A stretch of DNA of 64,000 nt from Ophthalmolycus amberensis (GCA_024529925.1 JAFEUB010000487.1:1-64000); one strand, 5' to 3'. Shown: positions 34,267-49,414, counted from the first letter of the stretch. Program-made: numbers and translations. Notes: generated by a model from the sequence alone, not told the origin.

Positions 34267-34274
34267 CTTTGATC
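34267..34274. promoter_or_regulatory. TCF/LEF consensus site in the VENT gene promoter
   Basis: CTTTGATC matches the TCF/LEF consensus and lies about 30 bp upstream of the TATA box. VENT-class genes are known Wnt8 and BMP targets in fish and frog embryos, which makes the site plausible. A single 8-mer is weak evidence. Confidence 0.4.
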
Positions 34275-34302
34275 TTGGGGGCTGAGGGAGTTTGATGCCT
34301 CC

Positions 34303-34310
34303 TATAAATA
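34303..34310 (+). promoter_or_regulatory. TATA box of the VENT homeobox gene
   Basis: TATAAATA lies 143 bases upstream of the start codon. It sits in a GC-richer stretch free of repeats, so transcription probably begins near 34333. Confidence 0.7.
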
Positions 34311-34452
34311 CAGACAAGCTGTGAAAAGGGGGGCATTCAAAACTCGACCAGGACCAGCTCAGACCAGCTCATCTTCCTCCTGCTGAATCTGCTTTTTCTT
34401 TTAAGAACAAGGATTTACTCTTTTTTGACCTTTTTCAGGACAGAACGTCACC

Positions 34453-38004
<3,552 letters not shown>

Positions 38005-38151
38005 CACGGTGATCGGTACTGTGATATTCTGTCAGCACCGTATTGATTGTACTCATCGTATCCTAATAGGATCAATAAGGAATATCAGGAACTTGGCACA
38101 GGTACTGCTGTGAAGCTCTAATGCAACAGGGTGGTGTGCAATAATGTGGTT

Positions 38152-38152
38152 T

Positions 38153-38184
<32 letters not shown>
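38152..38184. repeat. (GT)n in the ved 3' UTR region
   Basis: A GT run lies between the ved stop codon and its candidate polyadenylation signal, so it is probably transcribed in the 3' UTR. Confidence 0.85.
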
Positions 38185-38185
<1 letters not shown>

Positions 38186-38277
38186 TGCTTGTAACTGATT
38201 GTATCGTTTGAATATATTTAAATTGGAATCCATGAAGTGTTTTATTTGTTTATGTCTCTGTGAAATCAGATCGCTAA

Positions 38278-38283
38278 AATAAA
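38278..38283 (+). terminator. ved candidate polyadenylation signal (AATAAA)
   Basis: AATAAA lies 274 bases after the ved stop codon and is the first canonical signal downstream. Confidence 0.6.
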
Positions 38284-41147
38284 ATCATTATTAAAACTTT
38301 ACAGGTCATCTGATGTGTTTTCATCCTTAAAGTATCTCTGCACTCAAGTACATTTTAAAGGTACTTGTACTTAACTCAAGTAGTTATATTTTATATGTTA
38401 TACCTCTAAATATTGTACTTTAACTCCACTACATATACAGTATATATAATATACGTCAGTACTAATGATCAAACAATAGAGTATATCTCTAATATATATA
38501 CTGTACTTAAGTACATTTTTAGTTCAAAACGTCTGTGATTTTAAAGTAACTATTTTTTATATATTTGCTTGCATACTTGTATTTATTGAGTATATTTTAA
38601 ATATAGCTAATTATATTTATTATCCCAAGTATTGCCTTTTGGAATATGTGATATAATAGTGACATCTCCTAGAATGAATCAGGGATTTAGTGCACCACCC
38701 CGCCCGCACGCCAGGTGAGGCAAATGAAACACACCTAAGATGCTGCATCATCAACAGGTGCATGCTGGGGTGTGGTGCTAACATGCTGACGTGTTCAGGT
38801 GAGCTCTGCTGGAGTAGTTCACCTCCAGTGAGGCGCGTGAGGACCTGAGGGACCTGAGGGACCAGAGGGACTTTAGTTTGTGCTGGGTCAGAAGAGAGAG
38901 GACTGGTTTTATGCACGCGGGGGTAAATAAGCAGAGAAGTTGAAGCTCGTGCAGATTGAGGAGGACCTCGCGGTGCACGAGACTCACCAGGATCTCGCCA
39001 ATAGATGACGTCAGACAGGTGAGTGCAGTTTTATTCTGCTGTTGATTTAAGAACGTTCAGGTCATTTAATTTACGAGTCATAATTAAACTTCCAGAAGTT
39101 TTAATGGTTCTAATTATGTGAGTTTTGTCTCGTGAGGGAAGCTGTTTGTCGATCAAAAGGAAGATATTGTTTAATTGGGTGATCACGAGGCCTTCATGTT
39201 GACATGTTTAAGTGGCAAACTGGTCGATTTTCATTTGAATAAATGTCCTTTTAGTCTCTTTCTATCGATGAAAGTATTGCAGTATTCATGTATTTGCAGT
39301 ATTTTATGAACTGGGTGTCTTGTGTTGACACTCCAGCAAAGAAACAGCTGTATTAGTATTTCTTTATGGTTTACAGACAAAAACGTATCTTTGAAATCGT
39401 AGAACAGTTTCACATATTTTCTTACAAAATAACGACAACTGGCGTTTATTTTCATTCTGGATTCATCTACCAGATGTTTTCCTGCATTAATCGATTAGTC
39501 TGTAAAATGTCAAAAAGTAGCATTAAACTCCAAACACAACTTCTCAGAATATAAGTGACATAGTATTACATGCACAGTATTTATACATTGTGGTATTTGT
39601 ACTTTCATGTTGCAAAATTCTTAAGAAATAAAGTAGAACTTTCTGTTGCTGTGATTGAGGAAACTGAGATTATGTTCTTGGTCATATTTCAGAGTATTTG
39701 TGGGTTTAATGACACAAAGAGGAGTTTAAATGCAGAGTACACTGAGTCTAATATTATTCAGAATAAATGTCTCAGAATTTAATGTTTTAAGCCAAAAAAC
39801 AATAATAATAATTTGACATAGGAAGGATTTAGTACCTGCCTGAAACAAGAAATAAAATGAGATTCAACTTTATTTATCTCAGAAGAAAACGTTGAGCAGC
39901 TGCTGAGGAACAAAGTAGGAAAGTGCAAAACTATAAACGAGGTTAACAGTAAAGATCAGATCAAGTTGCTTCAAAGTAGGGAGTTCATATTTATAGGAAT
40001 TATAGATTCATAGTTAAATAGATAAAATAGTGGGGACGTTGTAGAGAGTCTGGTTGCTGGTTGTAGTACATACTTTATTCTGACTTCAGTATTTCTGTTG
40101 TACAATCTTTACTACATTTGTGTGTACAAAATACTTCTCTGGTGTATTCATGTATTTGGGAGAGTTTTAACTAAACCATCACAACTCTGACTCACCTGTG
40201 AGACTCTCTCTGATATTCAACACGTTAAATCTCAAACAATCACGAACGTCACTGATCAACGAGGTTTGTGCTTAAAGGAAACTACACAGAGAACACAAAG
40301 GAGCAGTACAAGTACCTCCAGAGTGGTACTGGTGAGGATGGAACACAAAGGAGCAGTACAAGTACCTCCAGAGTGGTACTGGTGAGGATGGAACACAAAG
40401 TACTGGTGACTGTGGTTTCATCTCTGAACGTCTGGCTGAGAGGAAAGTGAGACTCTGCTGCCATCTGTGGGCAGAGATGAGTACTGCAACAATAATGGAA
40501 TAGTTGTATACATGCAGTAGTCGTGCAAAGTGTAGTATTTAGCCCCTAAAGCACAGTACTTCAGTACAAATCTTGAGGTACTTGTACTTAACTTGAGTAT
40601 TGCATTGTTATGGTTCTTTATACTTCTACTCCACTACATCTCAGAGGTACATAATGTACTTTTTACTGTACTACATCTCAGAGGTACATATTGTACTTTT
40701 TACTCTACTACATCTCAGAGGTACATATTGTATTTTTTACTTTACTACGTCTCAGAGGTACATATTGTACTTTTACAAAATTCCAGAACTGAATCAAAAT
40801 GATATTCAACCCAAAAAAACTTTTCATTCACTTATTTTTATTTTGAATACATTGCTGTATTGTTCAATGTTCAAGACCACTACTTGAACTTTCAGGTTCA
40901 CATTTTTTTTTTCAAATGAACAAAACTTTTGACCGGGATTTAGCTCCATACAAAACTATTTCACTTTTTTTTTTCTAAATTTATTTCCACTGCAACTTTG
41001 TGAGGAAAAACGAAGTATGTCGACACAGTTTACCAGCTGCAGCCAGAAGGAAACACATCATTTCCATAATATTATGTCATAGAAACAAAGATTTCACAAC
41101 AAGAGGGAGTAGATTTATTTTTTATTTTTTTTAAACAGAAGTATGCA
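38284..41147. other. Intergenic region between ved and purb
   Basis: The interval is mostly AT-rich. It contains fish-type repeats of the AAGTACTTTTACT kind (38340-38520, 40570-40770) and a duplicated 50-bp segment at 40286-40400. A GC-richer stretch at 38880-39018 ends in CAGACAG followed by gtgagt and could be an untranslated exon. No coding exon was recognised. Confidence 0.5.
40590..40775. repeat. Tandem copies of a dispersed fish repeat fragment
   Basis: ACTACATCTCAGAGGTACAT followed by ATTGTACTTTTTACT is repeated about four times. The same phrase, sometimes inverted, recurs near 14090, 17395, 45290-45605, 55570 and 56465-56580. It is therefore both dispersed and locally amplified. Confidence 0.85.
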
Positions 41148-41615
41148 AACGAACCTCAATCTGACCAATGGCTAATGAGATATTTTGCATGTGGGCGTGG
41201 CAGAGAAAATCAAGCAAGTTTTGTTTAGTTTCTTATTTCTTTACTTTATTTTTTATACTATAAGTACTAGACATCCTGATCCACACTCCAGACCAGTTGG
41301 TGGCGGTAATGCTCCAATTCATAGTTTGCCAACCGCCAATAAACCTTAAAAGAAGAAGAAAAATCAAGCAACCAATGGGAAAGCCGTAACCTGTGTGGAC
41401 GCGTGGAAGTGACAGACGGCTGGACCAATCACGACGAAAAAAAACTAGAAGAAGAAGCACGTAAACGGAACCGCAATCTGACCAACGGCTAATGAGAGAT
41501 TTTACATGTGGGCGTGACGGATACAAATAAAGTCACCAATGGGAAAGCCGTAATGTGAACTCGTGAAAGTGACAGACGGTTAGACCAATCACGACGCTCC
41601 CCTGGAGTGCACCCA
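41148..41615 (+). promoter_or_regulatory. purb upstream region: duplicated CCAAT-rich module
   Basis: Two copies of a module lie head to tail, at about 41148-41217 plus 41372-41440, and at 41459-41605. They share CAATCTGACCAAYGGCTAATG, CATGTGGGCGTG, ACCAATGGGAAAGCCGTAA and GACCAATCACGACG. Each copy has three CCAAT boxes in the plus orientation. The first copy is split by a short retroposon. It lies directly upstream of the purb start. Confidence 0.75.
41218..41359 (+). mobile_element. Short retroposon insertion with target-site duplication
   Basis: A 142-bp insert is flanked by identical 12-bp direct repeats, AAAATCAAGCAA at 41206-41217 and 41360-41371. Its right end is an A-rich (AAG)n tail. 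Its interior includes CACTCCAGACCAGTTGGTGG, CGGTAATGC and GTTTGCCAACCGCCAATAAA, a phrase I recall from dispersed vertebrate repeats. The second, uninterrupted module copy at 41459 confirms the empty-site structure. Confidence 0.75.
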
Positions 41616-41702
41616 TAACGAGCGCGCGCTGGCTGGAAGTGCACGCAGAAAGCAGCTACGCAGGAGAGAGAGGCGGCAGAAGCCGAATGGTGGAGCTGAA
41701 AG

Positions 41703-42615
41703 ATGGCGGATGGCGACAGCGGGAGTGAGCGTGGAGGTAGTGGAGGTGGAGGCGGAGGTGGTAGCGGTGGTAGGTGGTTTCCAGCATTTCCAGAGGGACC
41801 AGGAGACTCAGGAGCTTGCGTCCAAGCGCCTCGACATCCAAAACAAGCGCTTCTACCTGGACGTGAAGCAGAACAGCAAAGGCCGGTTCATCAAAATCGC
41901 TGAGGTGGGAGCCGGCGGCTCCAAGAGCCGGCTGACCCTCTCCCTGTCCGTGGCGGCGGAGTTCCGCGACTACCTCGGGGACTTCATCGAGCACTACGCG
42001 CAGCTGGGGCCTAGCAGCCCGGAGCAGATCGCCCAGAGCACCGCGGGTGAGGACGGCGGTCCTCGGCGAGCTCTTAAAAGCGAGTTCCTCGTCCGGGAGA
42101 ACCGCAAGTACTACCTGGACTTGAAGGAGAACCAGCGCGGGAGGTTCCTCCGGATCCGGCAGACGGTAAATCGAGGCCCCGGCTTCGGAGGCGTCGGAGG
42201 CCCAACGGGCGGCATGTTGTCCGGACAGACCATAGCGCTTCCGGCCCAGGGGCTCATAGAGTTCAGAGACGCGCTGGCGAAGCTCATAGACGACTACGGA
42301 GGAGACGACGAGGAGCTGGCCGCAGGAGGTGCGGCCTCCTGCAGCGAGCTACCCGAGGGCACCTCCATCATGGTGGACTCCAAGCGGTTCTTCTTCGACG
42401 TCGGCTCCAACAAATACGGCGTGTTCCTGCGGGTCAGCGAGGTGAAGCCCAGCTACAGGAACTCCATCACGGTCCCGCTGAAGGCCTGGGGCAAGTTCGG
42501 AGGAGCCTTCGGGAGATACGCGGAGGAGATGAAGGAGATCCAGGAGAGGCAGAGGGATAAAGTGTACGAGAGGAGGGACGAGGAGTCCGAGGGGGACGAC
42601 GTGGAAGACGACTGA
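41703..42615 (+). CDS. purb: Purine-rich element binding protein B (Pur-beta), apparent N-terminal frameshift
   Basis: This is a single-exon gene, as in other vertebrates, with the stop at 42613-42615. Pur-beta binds GGN-rich single-stranded DNA and RNA and represses smooth-muscle actin and myosin genes. Three PUR repeats are clear: ELASKRLDIQNKRFYLDVKQ..GRFIKIAEVG, SEFLVRENRKYYLDLKENQ..GRFLRIRQTV, and MVDSKRFFFDVGSNKYGVFLRVSEV. They are followed by MKEIQERQRDKVYERR and an acidic tail. The expected N terminus MADGDSGSERGG with a Gly-rich run starts at 41703, one base out of phase with the PUR frame. The PUR frame has its own ATG at 41710 but yields a Val/Glu-rich leader (VEVVEVEAEVVAVV) unlike the family. 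A one-base indel in the GGT-rich stretch at about 41735-41775, real or an assembly error, would explain this. Candidate polyadenylation signals are ATTAAA at 42751 and AATAAA at 43345. Confidence 0.92.
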
Positions 42616-45283
42616 AGATTTAAAGATAACAGCTGGTAGTTGCAGACACATCTGCAGTATTTAGGGGGTATTTTGTAAATTCAAAGATATTCAGTTTACT
42701 GTCACAGAGGAGCAAAGAAACTAGAAAATATTCACACCCAACAAGCTGGAATTAAAGAATTTTCCCTGAGAAATTACTCAAACCGATGAATTGATTATCA
42801 AAATATTTGCATATTAATTTATAATTTGACAACTAATCGATTTACCGACAAATGGTTGCAGCTCAACTGTTCGTTGTGCAGCATATTAATGTTCCTTTAG
42901 GCCATAAAAATACTTTTAAATGGAGAAAAAAATCACCGGCAAAGATTTCTAAAGTTTTAAGTTGCATATTTTACAAAGATATTCAGTTTATAATAATATA
43001 AAACAGAAAAAAGCATCAAATCCTCCCATTTGAGAAGATGAAAACTGATCTTTTGTTTCTGTTTTGATTTAGAGAATAAATAAACCAGCTGTTGGTTACA
43101 GACACATCTGCAGTATAGAGGGTGTATTTTACATAAAAACAAGAAAAATGACAAGTGCATGACAAATCGTGCTGTAATAGCCTTCTAAAGTAACGTGGCG
43201 TTAACAAAAAATACATGTGCGGGGGGAATATTTGGTGTTTTATCCTAAACGTTCGTAGGGTTTGGAGTGATCTCTGAGAAAGTGGATGAAATGTGTAAAA
43301 TGAGAGGAGGAAGAAAAGAGTGCTTTATTGTTAAAAGATGAAATAATAAAAGCGGAGAGAGAGAACCTACTAAAACCAGCAGATTTGGTTTTTATAACTT
43401 AGAAATAAAGCAGATGAATGCTTTTCCTATTTGCAACATAGTTTATATTTAAACAAAGCGTGGAGGCGTGTTTTAAGATGTCTCTTCCTCCAGTTTAAGG
43501 AGAGCTAACTAAAAAGCATCCATTGTGTTCCTGTTCCGGTCCAGGTCTCTCCTCGGGGCAGATTGTGGGTTTTATGCCTGTTGTTGCAGCAGGTCGGTCA
43601 GATGAGAACCTGAGATACATGTGTAGAACGCTGCTGTGGATGTTTGGAGACGAGTGCAGTTAATCAAAAGAGATTACCCGAAATATTAGAGGGGAAGTTC
43701 AGAGGTTTATCTTTTAAAGCCCAAACAACGACACGAGTGTGCAGACGTGAAGAACGTGAAGCTTTGACTCCAGAAGTCAATGACAGAGCGGGTCAGCTGG
43801 GTTTTATGTTATACATATACCATCTTAGCTGTATTTACAAAAAGCGTAACTTTCCAGTCGGAGTCAGAAGTTCCTGGCACCAGAGCATCCCTGGTGTCTG
43901 AGAGCGATGGCCAACATGTGGGTGGAGGGCTGTGTTTGGGTCCCCACCAGCACCAAGGGGCCAACACCCAGACCTCCGTACAGGACTTCTCCCTCTGTGC
44001 CGCTACAAGGGTCCAAATATCTGGCGCTTTGGACGGGAGCTCCTCTGACCTTCGAGCTCTTCCAGTCCGCAGAGCGTCGGCCATTGTTTTTTTCCCATCA
44101 TCCTCTCTGTCTCGGTCAGAGCTGGACAGACGGCCGTTAACGTCTTCCATCACGTGAAGACGCTGGACAGAAACACATCGATGGATGTTTGTTTGTGTTG
44201 TTGTTTTCAAAAAGAGAACTATATTAAAAATGAGATTCTACTTATAGGAACATAAAAATATTACCGCGCAAACCAGCAGAAGATATTTTGAAATACGTAT
44301 AAAGGAAAATGTATTGTGTAAAGGAACTTCAAGTCGAAAATAATAACAATAAAAAGGTTAATTTCTTAAAACAAAGTTGTGACCCAAACCTCCAGATTCT
44401 TTTGTTTCTTCCTAGAGTGAAAGTATAACACTTCCTTAATTAAAACAACTTTAAATGCAATGATGTTGTGGCTGTATGTTCTTATGATCTAACTCACCAT
44501 TATATTGTTTAACGTGTTGGTTATTTACTCGACTCGTCGATGAGTTTAGTCGATAAAATGCTTCGACGACATCCAGTGTTTTAAATCAAAGGTATTCAGT
44601 TTACTGTCCCGCAGCAGAGAAACAGTTACATATTTATAAAGATATTCAGTTTAATGAGATGAAAAAGCATCAAATCCTCACATTTGAGGAGATGAAAACT
44701 GATCTTTTGTTTGTTTTTACGATGAATAAATGATTAATAAATTGTAGAAGTGGTTCATCGATCAGGTTTCTGTTCCGTTGAGCTGAAGAGACTCAAAGAG
44801 GATTTAAAGGTTTTGATCCTAAAAGCAGAGACGACGTCTTCAAAGGACCAACGATCAGAGAGAAGAAACAAATATATTTATGTATTTATGTCAAACATGT
44901 TAGTTGAACAGTAAAAGTTTTTTCGTTCAGCTTCATTAAAACCACAAACTGACACAAGTAAAAGTCCTGAGTTTATATATTATACGTAAGTAAAAGTACA
45001 CAAGTATGAACTAGTACGCATTATGTAAAATGACTCATTAATGAGTCACTGCAGCTTATTAACCAATAGTTTATTAGCTGATTTATATCTTTGTGTTAAT
45101 CTTCATCTGTACACAACGTTTGAATTATTAAAATCTAGTGATGTATAAAGTATCATGAAATGGAAATACTCAGTAAAGTACCTCAAAATTGTACTTAAGT
45201 TGAAGTAAATGTACTTCCATCAGTAATTAGCAACAGGAAGTACTTCAAGTAACAAAGTAGAAGTACTCACCATCTCGGTGTCA

Positions 45284-45605
45284 TATTAGATTATTATCTG
45301 CAGAGAAACGGGAGCAGTATAAAGTACTGTATGTACCACTGAGATGTACAATATGTACCTCTGAGATGTAGTACAGTAAAAAGTACTGTAAGTACCACTG
45401 AGATGTACAATATGTACCTCTGAGATGTAGTACAGTAAAAAGTACTGTAAGTACCACTGAGATGTACAATATGTACCTCTGAGATGTAGTACAGTAAAAA
45501 GTACTATATGTACCTCTGAGATGTAGTACAGTAAAAAGTACTATATGTACCTCTGAGATGTAGTACAGTAAAAAGTACAATATGTACCTCTGAGATGTAG
45601 TACAG
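45284..45605. repeat. Tandem array of the CTCTGAGATGTAGTACAG repeat
   Basis: About seven copies of a 34- to 60-bp unit are built from GTACCTCTGAGATGTAGTAC, AGTAAAAAGTACTATAT and a GAGATGTACAATATGTACC variant. This is the reverse complement of the phrase amplified at 40590-40775. A GT/G-rich simple run follows at 45606-45660. Confidence 0.88.
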
Positions 45606-46977
45606 GGGGGGGTGTGTGTGTGTGTGTGTGTGGGGGGGGGGGGGGGGTGTGTGTGTGTGGGTGGCCGGCCGGCCGGCCTCCACAGACCCAACATTCCTGG
45701 TCCAGGACTCAGCTGTGCCATCGGGACCTCCGCCGCTGCTCCAACAGTGCGATTGTGACACACACACTCTTAATGAGCAGGTACTTGGTTGTGCATCATA
45801 CGAGATGTTCTGCTGGTGGTAGTCGGCCTCACTCATTTTGATCCTTTAGGTTTTACATTTACTCAAATATTGTACTTAAGTTGAGTACAAGTACCTTGAA
45901 ACTTGTACTTTCCATGTTCTGCTGCTTTATACTTCTCCTCCACTACTTATCTGACAGCTGTGGTTACTCTGCAGATTCAAAATAATTAAATTAATTTTAT
46001 TACATCAATAAAACTCCGGCCCCCGACATAGTGCTCCATGAATGAGGCCCCCACATGCCCTCCATGTAACGCCTCTCGGCCCTTAACGAGGGAACAACTG
46101 CTGCTGTAACTAGAACGACGTTAAAATAGATCGTACATGAAAATAAAAAAGACTCGCGGCGCAATATCGACGGATGTCTCTGTGCTGTGACTCACAGGAC
46201 TCCTCACGCGTTACTGTTTTGTTTGAGGGCCAAGATATTTTCACAGTACGTCTAAAAACATAAAGAAAACCAGCTTTTTATTCCTGTGGTATTTCCATGG
46301 CCTCCAAAGGGACCAGCTCTGTGTGCAACATCTTTATTGATGCAGAAATGACTGATTTAAATCTGCATCAGTGCAGCTCCAAGGATCAATATGTGTTCCA
46401 CACCAACACATCTCATCTGTTGGACGCGTTAACGGAATCAACAGCGTGTGGAGCGGTCACTCAGTGACAGTGTGGTGCGTTCAAGCTCCAATCAGAGCAC
46501 ATTGCAAAGTCATCATGTGTTCAAGTGTAATCTGTTATCATAAATATAAACATAGCACAAACAGTGAGGACATGTGTGTTTGGTGGATTATTTCTTTGTT
46601 GTAACGATGCAATAAATCTGCAGCTGGAGAGCTCCGTGTCCCCGCTGAGCTCCCCACCACCACGCCTCCTCCCGGGCAGCGCTGCAGTGTGTGAGCGATG
46701 TAATACCTCACCAGGCAGCGAGCCAAATCAAGCCCGGATTATCCTCAGCAGCCCGTTACCTCATGCTGGGATCGGTCCGATCGCTGACTTCAACTTAACT
46801 CTGGCTCTGGAGAGTCATTACGTTATCTGACGGATCGGATGAGTTCATGAACCCGTTATTAAACGAGCCATCGGTGCTAAGTTATTAAAGATCGTAGTGT
46901 TGATGAGCCTCGACGTTACTGGTGCTTTTTATTATGTCATTTATTATCATGCTGCAGCTGAGCGCCTCCAACAACAC

Positions 46978-47041
46978 ACTCGCACACACACACACTCTCT
47001 CTCACTCACTCACTCACTCACTCACACACACACACACACAG
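46978..47041. repeat. (AC)n/(TCAC)n microsatellite
   Basis: Mixed CACA, CTCT and CACT units directly precede dispersed repeat copy C. Confidence 0.9.
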
Positions 47042-47285
47042 GAGTGATGTAGAGACACCGTATACACCTGTCAATCAGCGTGTAGCCCCGCCCTAAAGCA
47101 TCCCCTGCTTTATGGTCTGTTTGACTCTAAATGGACCATAATGTACTGAATGAACATCATGCTGTATTGAAGAAGACTTGAAACTAGAGATTGAGACCAT
47201 AAACTCATGTTTACAATGTTTACTGAGGTAATAAATCAAGAGAGAAGTAGAGTCATTTTCTCATAGACTTCTATACAACCAGACT
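47038..47285 (+). mobile_element. Dispersed repeat copy C
   Basis: It matches copy B (25140-25465) in the same orientation and copy A (19490-19800) inverted. Shared blocks include TCAATCAGCGTGTAGCCCCG, CATCCCCTGCTTTATGGTCT and CATAGACTTCTATACAACC. It lacks the CTCF-like end seen in copy A. Confidence 0.85.
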
Positions 47286-47884
47286 TCTTTTTGCAACCAA
47301 TTTTAATTTCTCAATATTTTGACCTTTTTTGTTACATGCATTTTACTTCATCAAATAACTTTGACTTTTTATTTCATAAATTGTGAATTTGATTCAATAA
47401 ATTTGACTTTCTATCTCAGAATGTTGTGTTTTTGTAGAAGTAGTATTTATTATTGGTAGGTATTTATCTCAAAATGGACGGAAATCGAACCTCGTACATC
47501 TGAGAGTTCTTTACACATTTAAGTCAATTCAACGATCTGAATGCATCAGATTCAAGAGATTATTATGTAACGTTGATATTAAGAACATTATTTGACAACA
47601 CTCTGCCATCATGTGTGTGTATTTGGGTTAAAGTGTAAATGTGCAGCAACAGAGACAATCAGGTTGAAGAATAAGAAATAAGATGCACAGAGACAGAAGG
47701 AGAGAATCTGCAGAGGGGGGGGGGGGCACACGAGAGGAACCCATGTTTGTAGGAAACAGAGGCAGCGGCGGGAGGATTCTACATTAGGAGAGGAAGCATG
47801 ATCCTGCTGTGAGGCCGAGCTGCTGCTGGGGCTATATTTAGCTTCTGTTGCCATGTGCCGGGAATGTGCATGGCAGAGGGAGAC

Positions 47885-47886
47885 AG

Positions 47887-47917
<31 letters not shown>

Positions 47918-48017
47918 ATGTTTAGTACCGGGCATGCACTTCTGCACGTGTGTGTGTGTGTGTGCAGTTTCAGGGATGTGAGTTTTTCTCGTGATTTCAG
48001 ATAGTCAGCATGCAGTT

Positions 48018-48050
<33 letters not shown>
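47885..48050. repeat. Cluster of (CA)n/(GT)n runs
   Basis: A CA run lies at 47885-47915, a GT run at 47948-47965 and an AC run at 48020-48050, immediately left of an inverted repeat. Confidence 0.92.
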
Positions 48051-48051
<1 letters not shown>

Positions 48052-48055
<4 letters not shown>

Positions 48056-48085
48056 AGAGGGACACACGTGTGTGTCCCTCTTACT
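48052..48085. repeat. Perfect inverted repeat, 16-bp arms, 2-bp spacer
   Basis: The arm AGTAAGAGGGACACAC (48052-48067) is followed by GT and then by its exact reverse complement (48070-48085). The centre contains CACGTG. It abuts an AC microsatellite. Confidence 0.95.
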
Positions 48086-48114
48086 CACACATTTTCATCA
48101 CGATAGCTCGAGGA

Positions 48115-48234
48115 GTGGGGGTTTGTGAGGGTTTGTGGGGGTTTGTGGGGGTTTGTGAGGGTTTGTGGGGGTTTGTGGGGGTTTGTGAGGGTTTGTGGGG
48201 GTTTGTGAGGGTTTGTGGGGGTTTGTGGGGGTTT
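48115..48234. repeat. 10-bp (GTTTGTGNGG)n array
   Basis: About 12 units alternate GTTTGTGGGG and GTTTGTGAGG in a near-regular pattern, in the intergenic space left of il1b. Confidence 0.93.
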
Positions 48235-49414
48235 TCGTGTGTCCATGAATTATAAAAGCTGCAGAAGATGAATTCAACATTTTTAAAGACGGTCTGCATC
48301 CTCAAAGATGTGTCCTGCAGGACGGAGCCTCGTGCATGCCCCCCCCCCCCCCCCCTCCTCTTCATCACTTGACCTCTTCGGTTTCCATTTTTCTGCCCAC
48401 TTTAAAGTTAAATGCACTTCGCTCCGTAACCTGCGTTACGCACCCACGACGCAGCGCGGAGCCTTGCGGAGCCTCTGCTTGGTGGGGAGGTCGAGGTGCA
48501 GGAGACAGCCCGAGGTGTCGCCATGCAAACCCGAGCGGGCTGCACCAATGAGGGGAGTCGACGTCCTCCCAACCGCCTCCGATTGGCCGGAGTTTCTTTT
48601 AAAGCTGTTTCTTTCTCTCTCTTTTTTTGGTGAAGTGCAGATTGACGTTTCATTTGGAGCGTGCTGTGAATTTCAGATTACAGGCTGTTATTCATACATA
48701 TCATTTATAATAACGTTATTCATGTTTCTCTGTGCCGTGTTGGGCCTGTACTGAATGATATTCTGACTTTTTATTTCATAAATTGTGATTTTTATCGAAT
48801 GATTTTGACTTTTTATCTCAAGAATCTGGCCTTTTCTCTCATAATTTTGACTTTTATCGTATTTCTGACTTCATCTTAACATTCTGACTTGTTTTTTAAT
48901 ATATTTTGACTTTCAGCTGATAACTGATTTTTTATCTGACAATTATGATTTTTAATCTAAAAAATGTGCCTTTAATCTCATATTTTTGACTTTCTATCTC
49001 ATGACTTTGAATGTCTACATTTTTATTTTCATCTGAGTTGTTTACACACAATCTGAATTCATCACACGTTAGAGATTATAATGTCATTTTGAGTCATAAC
49101 GTTATTTGATGACATCGAGCGTCACTTTTAGCTTCGGCCTCATTAAACTGCGTTATTTGACGCATCGGTGAGACAATTTGTTGCAACTGTATGATTTGTA
49201 AAAACAAAGATTAACATGTCGTTTATATCCTTCATGGAAACACTTTTAATAAAGTACTAGAGTACCTGAACACACCTGAAACACTTCATCAAAAAACACA
49301 CAAAATATTCCGATTGATGAAAGGCATTACACATTTAAACTTGGTTTAATAGTTTCATGTCTGTTTCAACAAAGCAGAACACACACGAGACGTATTTATG
49401 GAAACAAATTTAAC

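Larger units (their letters stand above)
42616..49414. other. Interval between purb and il1b: probable purb 3' UTR and intergenic DNA
   Basis: The genes converge. The first part is AT-rich and may be a long purb 3' UTR, as in mammals. GC-richer, non-repetitive stretches occur at about 43880-44160, 46600-46920 and 48420-48620. No coding exon could be recognised in any of them. The rest is dispersed repeat and microsatellite. Confidence 0.5.

Noticed and set aside
41656..41994. Minus-strand open frame over the purb start
   Set aside because: It is antisense to the PUR-repeat coding sequence and its GC-rich leader, with no similarity of its own.
43644..44210. Cluster of overlapping open frames right of purb
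   Set aside because: No frame shows family similarity, splice signals or codon bias. A long purb 3' UTR is a simpler explanation.
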